Source: an uncultured Candidatus Altimarinota bacterium (GTDB lineage: Bacteria > Patescibacteriota > Gracilibacteria > CAIRYL01). From it: a DNA stretch of 19,502 bases. The stretch is taken from the NCBI GenBank assembly GCA_947311645.1, contig CAMZKZ010000038.1:1-19502 (forward strand). The letters run 5' to 3'. Under the pieces are notes generated by a model that was not told where the DNA came from, did not search any database, and saw only the letters and a list, made by a program, of their open reading frames with translations. The position numbers and the translations under genes were made by a program. This document shows, in pieces, positions 14,572 to 19,502 of this stretch. Position 1 is the stretch's first letter, and every line of letters starts with the position of its first letter.

Positions 14572-15621
14572 GTGAGTGAAAAAAATATTAAAAAAATTAG
14601 TATTGGAATTATTTTATATAAAAATATAAAATATCTCGAAGCATGCCTCTCCTCTTTGCTGCATCAAACACATGAAAATTTTGAATTACTCTTAAGAGAT
14701 CAAGATGAAGACTCTTTTGAAGCCTTGCACTATTTACAAAAAAATTTTCCAGAAATTATAAACGACCCACGAGTCAAAATATTTTCTGGAAAAAACCTCA
14801 TGCATTCTGCAGGACACAATGCATTATTTTCTGAAATATCAAAAACTTCTGATGCGTATTTATGTGCAAGTAACGACATGATATACGAACCAGACTGTAT
14901 TGAAAAATTAGTCGAACATTTAAATAAAAATCTACAGTATTCAATTGCTGTTCCCAAATTAAAACGATGGGATTTTACGCATCATAGAGATGAAAATAAA
15001 AATTTTGGGAAAACAAACTTCATAGATTCATGCGGAATAGGACTCTTTCAAAATCATCACTTTTTCGATATCGGACAAGGAGAAGTAGACACTGGAAAAT
15101 ATGATAATAGAAAAGAAATTTTTGGTGGATCTGGTGCATTATTTCTTGCACGAAAATCAGCACTTCATGCTGTAGATTTTTTTGATGAGAATTTACACTA
15201 TAAAAATGATATTGATTTAGCCTATCGCCTCCAATGGGCTGGAAAAAAAACATGCTTTGTTCCTTCTGCACTTGCGTTTCATGACAGACAAGTATGCAAC
15301 TCATTAGGAAATTCTGGGAATATGGGACTCATTCAAAAAATTATTAAAAATAATGCAAATAAACCATTATGGGTAAAAGAATCATCTTTTTTTGGCCATT
15401 TAATGCTCTTATATAAAAATGTATATGGATATAATTTTCCATTTTCTATACAATATAAAATTTTCTGGTATATAGTTCGTGCCACAGGATTTCTTCTCCT
15501 TACCGAACCCAAAGTATTACTACAATATATAAAAATTTTTAGACTCATTTTTTCTGGAAATATACAAAAAGTACAACCCAAAATATCAACTCTTCAGATT
15601 TTAAAATTTTGTAAAAAATAA
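14572..15621 (+). CDS. Family 2 glycosyltransferase
   Basis: A 349-residue GT-A-fold glycosyltransferase. The nucleotide-binding strand opens at SIGIILYKN (10-18), followed by CLSSLLHQTHENFELLL, typical of GT2. ASNDM at 99-103 takes the place of the metal-binding DxD motif. FGGSGALFLARKSA near 185-198 and NDIDLAYRLQWAGKK near 212-226 match the acceptor-site and catalytic-base region of rhamnosyltransferase-like GT2 enzymes, with the base probably in DIDL. The C-terminal 80 residues (GFLLLTEPKVLL) contain hydrophobic patches that may associate with the membrane. The start is GTG, 11 bases after the nucleotidyltransferase, with no ATG near the expected N terminus. Donor and acceptor cannot be read from sequence. 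Confidence 0.85.
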   Translation: MSEKNIKKISIGIILYKNIKYLEACLSSLLHQTHENFELLLRDQDEDSFEALHYLQKNFPEIINDPRVKIFSGKNLMHSAGHNALFSEISKTSDAYLCASNDMIYEPDCIEKLVEHLNKNLQYSIAVPKLKRWDFTHHRDENKNFGKTNFIDSCGIGLFQNHHFFDIGQGEVDTGKYDNRKEIFGGSGALFLARKSALHAVDFFDENLHYKNDIDLAYRLQWAGKKTCFVPSALAFHDRQVCNSLGNSGNMGLIQKIIKNNANKPLWVKESSFFGHLMLLYKNVYGYNFPFSIQYKIFWYIVRATGFLLLTEPKVLLQYIKIFRLIFSGNIQKVQPKISTLQILKFCKK

Positions 15622-15639
15622 CAATATTACAACAATATT

Positions 15640-16515
15640 ATGAATATAGGAATCGTAATTTTAGACTTTCTAAAGGCAAAAAAAGTGATACAAAATGTAA
15701 AAAGTATTCTACAACAACATATATCAGACGATATCACATTTCATATTGCTGTTGTCGATAATTCGTGCAACACAGAAAATGCAAAAATTTTACAATCAGG
15801 ACTCGAAGAAGTTATGCATAACCACTCTCGACATACGGTATCGCTCGATATAACAGAAAAAAATATTGGATACACAAAAGGAAATAACAGAGGGGTACAA
15901 GCTATAGAAAAAAAACTGAATACACCTCTCAAATATGTATTTATAATAAACCCAGATATAGAAACAAAAGAAAGAAGTGTATTTCAAAAAATAATTACAT
16001 ACCTCGAAACACACAAAGAGATTGGAATTATTGGACCACGACAAGTTCATGAAAATGGAGAGTACGCAATGAGTGTACGGCAATTTCCAAATTTATTTAC
16101 TCAAATTTTTCGACGATTATGGCTTCGACATTTACCATTTATAAAACAAGCCGTAGAAAGAGATGAAATGCAAAAAATGAATAAAGCAAAAACTCAAGAT
16201 GTTGACTGGCTTCAATCATCTTTCATTTGTATACGAAAAAATATTTGGGATACCATTGGAGGGTTTAACGAAGAATATTTTTTATTTATGGCAGATAGTG
16301 AACTTTGCCTTCAGACATGGAAACTCAACTATCGTGTTGTTTTTTTTCCACAAGCAGAAGTATACGCAGACGGAATTCGGTGTTCTGGTGGCGGACTCCA
16401 TACATTTTTTACCAACTGGGTATTACGACAGCATGTAAAAGATGCATGGAAATATTTTATAAAACATATATTGCAAAAAAATCCTCGAACAGAAGCACTA
16501 CCTACAAAAAAATAA
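15640..16515 (+). CDS. Family 2 glycosyltransferase, rhamnosyltransferase (WbbL)-like
   Basis: A 291-residue GT2 enzyme. It shows AVVDNSC at 37-43, NIGYTKGNNRG at 75-85 (the N-x-G-x-x-x-G-N-N-x-G signature of rhamnosyltransferase-like GT2 enzymes) and INPDIE at 103-108 (DxD-type motif). WLQSSFICIRKNIW and FNEEYFLFMADSELCLQTW follow, where family members have E-D-x-D/E-x-C-L-R. It lies 18 bases after the other glycosyltransferase and closes the operon. The pairing with an RmlA-like enzyme makes a dTDP-rhamnose or other dTDP-sugar donor plausible but unproven. The C terminus is basic with no membrane span. No terminator follows; the next gene has its own strong promoter beginning 2 bases after this stop. 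Confidence 0.87.
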   Translation: MNIGIVILDFLKAKKVIQNVKSILQQHISDDITFHIAVVDNSCNTENAKILQSGLEEVMHNHSRHTVSLDITEKNIGYTKGNNRGVQAIEKKLNTPLKYVFIINPDIETKERSVFQKIITYLETHKEIGIIGPRQVHENGEYAMSVRQFPNLFTQIFRRLWLRHLPFIKQAVERDEMQKMNKAKTQDVDWLQSSFICIRKNIWDTIGGFNEEYFLFMADSELCLQTWKLNYRVVFFPQAEVYADGIRCSGGGLHTFFTNWVLRQHVKDAWKYFIKHILQKNPRTEALPTKK

Positions 16516-16516
16516 C

Positions 16517-16545
16517 TTGACTGTATTTACTTATTTATGTATAAT
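16517..16545 (+). promoter_or_regulatory. Strong sigma-70-type promoter of the 706-residue fusion protein
   Basis: TTGACT (16517-16522) and a perfect TATAAT (16540-16545) are exactly 17 bases apart, the best promoter in the window. The -10 is preceded by TG. The transcript would start near 16552 and leave about 19 bases of leader with no Shine-Dalgarno sequence. The gene is therefore likely expressed independently of the glycosyltransferase operon. Confidence 0.7.
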
Positions 16546-16570
16546 GTTTTGATACATTTTTATAAACATT

Positions 16571-18691
16571 ATGAAGTTTTTAAGCAAAATATTTGGGAAA
16601 CAAGATAAAACCCCTGAAAAGAAAACTGCACCAATAAAGAAAGAGGGAATAGAAAACAAAATAGAAAACAAAAAAGTAAACCAAAATCCAGAAACTTTAA
16701 ACAGAGAAAAACCATCTGGACTTTTAGGGAAAGCTCCACAAATAGGACCTATTCCTGCAGGTTTCCCATTTTATCTTGAGGACATTACCACTCCAGAAGA
16801 TATTTTAAATTCAATAAACAGACATCTTCAAGCACATGCTAAAGATGACAAACTTATTATACAAAATATAACATATCTTATTTTCTACGGATTCAAAACA
16901 CATATAATTACACCACAAAACCTTGAATATACATTGAAACAATACAACAAAATCATGCACGAAAAAATTAAGAACAAAGATCCACATTCCAGCAATAAAA
17001 AACTAGACACTATCATAACAATTGTACTACGAATAAGTGATTTTTTATCCTTCCTTTCCACCGACACAACAACCACAAATCTTTCAATTGAAGGAGATGA
17101 ACGAGTATTTCAATACATACAGTTCCTAACGACCAATACAAATAATCGAAATAATACACTATCAAGAACAAATGCACTATTAGATCCAAATTCAATACAC
17201 AAAGAAAAGGAAAAACTTTTAGAATATTCAAATAAAACAATACAATCTCTGTCTGAGGTAGTATCAAAAGTTGTAATAAATAACATCACATATCACCTAA
17301 AATATATAAAATCAGATAAGTCGAGCCAAAATCTTCTCTCTATCATTATTGACAGCAATACAAGTGTTTTCCCCAAAGAAAAGGAGGTATACCCACTAAA
17401 ATCATATATTTTTCCAAAAGAACTTCTCCATGCAGGAGATTTTGTTATTCATCTTAATCAATATGGAGACTTTGTAGGACTCGCTGGGCAATTGCTACAC
17501 CCTCAAGATGAAAATATTATGAACCTGCTGCTCTTTGGAATATATAAAACAATAAACAAAGACATAGAAAAACTTAAAAAGAAAGAACCACGAAAAACAC
17601 CAATTTCAGAAGAAATAGCACATGATAAAGCCCTATTTCTTAATAATCAAAAGAAACTGAAAGCAGAAGAAGAAAAAGCAAGAGAAGCAAAAGAAGCAAA
17701 AGAAGCAAAAGAAAGAATTGCGAATATGACACCAGAAGAAAAAAAAGCAAAAAAAGCACGACTACAAAAAATTGCAGAAGAAGAAAGAAAAAGAAGAATA
17801 GCAAAGAAAAGAGAAGAAAGAGAAAGAGAAAAAGAAAAAGAAAGAGAAAAAAGAGAAGCAGCAAAAATACAACAAGCAAAAAAAATTGCTGCACAAAAAG
17901 AAAGAGAGAAACAAAACAAAATCAATACCAACAATAAAAAGCAAGAACAAGCAGCAAAAGCAGAAGCAAAAAAAGAAAAATATATTGATCAACGAAGAAC
18001 CCAATTCGGTGATACCAAAGAACAAGCAAGCGAACGATATAAATACATAACAAAAGCTATAAAAAAAGGAGCAGAACCAAACGATGCAGAAATAAAGTAT
18101 GATTTTCTTCTTTTATTAAAAGAATCAACATCTATACATTCTATTAAAAAAGCAGAACAGCGATATAAGGCTATTTCTAAAATTTTTGCAAAAACACCAA
18201 ATAAGGATACAAAAGCAAACTTTGAATATATAAATACCCTTTTTGAAAATGAAGAAAAAACAGGAATAATACAAAAAAAATATACAAAGCTTCAATCTTT
18301 ACTAAACGGAGGAGTTCCTCAGTACAATGCACAGATCATCGTAGACCTAAACTTTGCACAAAGTACAGAAGAAAGCAGCAATGCAATAGAATACAACTAT
18401 ACTCTTACCACAACATCGCCCTACAAGAATTCTGTAAAAAAAATACATAAAAAAATAAAAAGCGATCCAACACTTGAAAAAAATCTTAATAACGCTATAA
18501 GAAAACTCATGAACGATCCACACGACCCATCTCTTGATTCACACAAAGTACACTTAAAAAAAGATGGAAAAGAATATTTCGCTTCCGATATCACAGGTGA
18601 CTACAGAATACTGTGGCAATACTCTTCACAAAATGAAAAGGAAATAGAACTTATTGACATAGGAATTCATGACACTCTTTATTTAAAGTAA
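16571..18691 (+). CDS. Large coiled-coil protein with C-terminal RelE/ParE-type toxin-fold domain
   Basis: A 706-residue protein with no recognised N-terminal family and no signal peptide or membrane span. Residues 1-60 are a Lys-rich, low-complexity start. Residues about 65-345 are a mixed alpha/beta region I cannot assign. Residues about 350-480 are a long charged coiled coil (repeated AKEAKEAKE, EREKEKEREK). Residues about 487-605 hold three degenerate 40-residue helical repeats. Residues about 618-706 match the RelE/YafQ/ParE mRNA-interferase or gyrase-toxin fold: YKNSVKKIHKKI, SHKVHL at 657-662, ITGDYRILWQ with R679, and IDIGIHDTLY with H700. In stand-alone toxins this region makes up the whole protein of about 90 residues. 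No antitoxin-sized gene adjoins it: the spacer to the next gene is 65 bases and the upstream neighbour is a glycosyltransferase. Activity is uncertain and the domain could be a domesticated RNA-binding fold. Confidence 0.75.
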   Translation: MKFLSKIFGKQDKTPEKKTAPIKKEGIENKIENKKVNQNPETLNREKPSGLLGKAPQIGPIPAGFPFYLEDITTPEDILNSINRHLQAHAKDDKLIIQNITYLIFYGFKTHIITPQNLEYTLKQYNKIMHEKIKNKDPHSSNKKLDTIITIVLRISDFLSFLSTDTTTTNLSIEGDERVFQYIQFLTTNTNNRNNTLSRTNALLDPNSIHKEKEKLLEYSNKTIQSLSEVVSKVVINNITYHLKYIKSDKSSQNLLSIIIDSNTSVFPKEKEVYPLKSYIFPKELLHAGDFVIHLNQYGDFVGLAGQLLHPQDENIMNLLLFGIYKTINKDIEKLKKKEPRKTPISEEIAHDKALFLNNQKKLKAEEEKAREAKEAKEAKERIANMTPEEKKAKKARLQKIAEEERKRRIAKKREEREREKEKEREKREAAKIQQAKKIAAQKEREKQNKINTNNKKQEQAAKAEAKKEKYIDQRRTQFGDTKEQASERYKYITKAIKKGAEPNDAEIKYDFLLLLKESTSIHSIKKAEQRYKAISKIFAKTPNKDTKANFEYINTLFENEEKTGIIQKKYTKLQSLLNGGVPQYNAQIIVDLNFAQSTEESSNAIEYNYTLTTTSPYKNSVKKIHKKIKSDPTLEKNLNNAIRKLMNDPHDPSLDSHKVHLKKDGKEYFASDITGDYRILWQYSSQNEKEIELIDIGIHDTLYLK
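17684..17710 (+). repeat. 9-base tandem repeat in the coiled-coil coding region
   Basis: Three perfect copies of GAAGCAAAA (17684-17692, 17693-17701, 17702-17710) encode Glu-Ala-Lys steps of the coiled coil. The surrounding sequence is a longer degenerate purine-rich tract. Confidence 0.8.
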
Positions 18692-18756
18692 AAAGTAGCA
18701 AAATATTTCCATATTCGTGTACGATGTATTCACCCCACTCTTTTTATGCAAAAAAT

Positions 18757-19502
18757 ATGTTTACGAAAAATGTTGTTTTTATTTCGCTATTCTTTTCAAG
18801 CCTACTTCTTTTTTCTGGATGCTTTCGCTCCACTCCAATACTCATAGAAAATACTATAACGCATAAAAAAAGTACTCCGCCTCCACATACAACACTCCCT
18901 CCTCCAGAAAAAAATACAATACAAAGTGTTTCCGGTTTATTTTTTGGAGATATGATGTTTGACCGATATATACGGCGACAACTTGATACACAAGGGTGGG
19001 AAAGTATTTTAGACAAAAAAATGAAGAAATTTATGACCAGTAGTGATTTTACTGTTGTGAATTTTGAAGGAGCTATGACAGAAAATACTCCATACCCCGC
19101 AAGAGATAATATGCTTGCATTTACATCTGACCCAAAATGGGCAAAAAATATGAGCGAATATGGAATAAATATTGCAAGCCTTGCAAACAATCATGCACTC
19201 AATTTTGGAAAACAAGGATTTGCTGATACTAAAAAATTTTTAGAACGCTTTCATATTGCGACATTCGGAACTCCATATAACAAAGAAGAAGAAGGAAACC
19301 TTTTTGTTATAAAAAATATAAAAGGCATACAAATCGCATTTGTGGCATATCATGAGCTTTTTAGTGGAGATATAACACCTATTACTACTCTTATCAAAAA
19401 AATAAAATCTGAAAAATTAGCAGATTTTATTATTGTATATTCACATTGGGGAGACGAATACATACAAAAAATACACCCTCGTCCACAAAAAAAAGCACAT
19501 GC
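18757..19502 (+). CDS. CapA-family (poly-gamma-glutamate synthesis type) lipoprotein, 3' end outside window
   Basis: The frame is open to the window edge (248 codons from 18757). From this ATG residues 1-21 are a lipoprotein signal peptide with lipobox LFSGC and the lipidated cysteine at 22. An in-frame ATG at 18724 would add 11 residues before the signal and is less likely. After a Pro/Thr-rich spacer the CapA/metallophosphatase-like fold begins: GLFFGDMMFDR with D65, VVNFEGAMTEN, NIASLANNHALNFGKQGF (the N-N-H motif) and IVYSHWGDEY (the H-W-G-x-E-Y motif). CapA proteins belong to the calcineurin-like superfamily and in Bacillus take part in poly-gamma-glutamate capsule export or synthesis; many homologues have other, unknown envelope roles. 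It follows the toxin-fold fusion by 65 bases with no terminator between, so read-through is possible. No capB or capC is visible. Confidence 0.87.
   Translation, partial: MFTKNVVFISLFFSSLLLFSGCFRSTPILIENTITHKKSTPPPHTTLPPPEKNTIQSVSGLFFGDMMFDRYIRRQLDTQGWESILDKKMKKFMTSSDFTVVNFEGAMTENTPYPARDNMLAFTSDPKWAKNMSEYGINIASLANNHALNFGKQGFADTKKFLERFHIATFGTPYNKEEEGNLFVIKNIKGIQIAFVAYHELFSGDITPITTLIKKIKSEKLADFIIVYSHWGDEYIQKIHPRPQKKAH

Noticed and set aside
17640..18025. Minus-strand frames rich in Leu, Phe and Ser, looking like membrane proteins
   Set aside because: They are the complement of the Glu/Lys/Ala coiled-coil tract on the plus strand, which always yields such Phe/Leu/Ser runs.
18655..18690. Promoter for capA (TTGACA near the end of the fusion gene with TTTATT 18 bases downstream)
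   Set aside because: The -35 is perfect but the -10 is poor, and the match lies inside coding sequence whose residues are conserved in the toxin fold.

Overview
The window is AT-rich bacterial DNA with short spacers, TAA as the dominant stop, GGA as the usual glycine codon, AGA/CGA as the usual arginine codons, and almost no Shine-Dalgarno sequences. My best guess, an inference, is a member of the Patescibacteria/candidate phyla radiation. The traits behind it are a four-S1-domain ribosomal protein S1, an archaeal-type NMN adenylyltransferase, a secreted amidase-SpoIID fusion in a non-sporulation context, a CapA lipoprotein and a thrombospondin-type-3-repeat surface protein. The standard code fits: no gene is interrupted by TGA, and a GTGA overlap uses TGA as a stop. 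I see no insertion sequence, phage gene or CRISPR array.

Layout. 1-1444 (-): 5' part of a membrane-anchored surface protein with an Ig-like domain and calcium-binding TSP3 repeats, cut by the window edge. 1590-3911 (+): secreted peptidoglycan enzyme with an amidase and a SpoIID domain. 3980-4315 (+): rhodanese-like protein, converging through a bidirectional terminator on an overlapping SufE/methyltransferase pair (4365-5398, -). 5492-6073 (+): anchored staphylococcal-type nuclease. 6162-6238 (-): tRNA-Asp(GTC). 6332-8788 (-): malic enzyme and phosphoglycerate dehydrogenase (serA). 8957-10159 (-): rpsA. 10349-13067 (+): rlmE, then adk-map-nadM. 13185-16515 (+): operon of a TPR protein, a sugar-1-phosphate nucleotidyltransferase and two family 2 glycosyltransferases. 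16571-18691 (+): 706-residue protein ending in a RelE/ParE-type toxin fold. 18757-end (+): CapA-family lipoprotein, cut by the window edge.

How the parts fit. Both flanks and the glycosyltransferase operon concern the cell envelope: surface protein, wall remodelling, polysaccharide, CapA. The centre is housekeeping: translation and rRNA modification (rpsA, rlmE, map, tRNA), nucleotides and NAD (adk, nadM), carbon and serine metabolism (malic enzyme, serA), and sulfur transfer (sufE, rhodanese).

The items most worth following are the RelE-fold fusion with no visible antitoxin, the one-polypeptide amidase plus SpoIID enzyme, nadM apparently starting at AUC and therefore easily missed by gene callers, and the window-wide lack of Shine-Dalgarno sequences despite recognisable promoters and short leaders.
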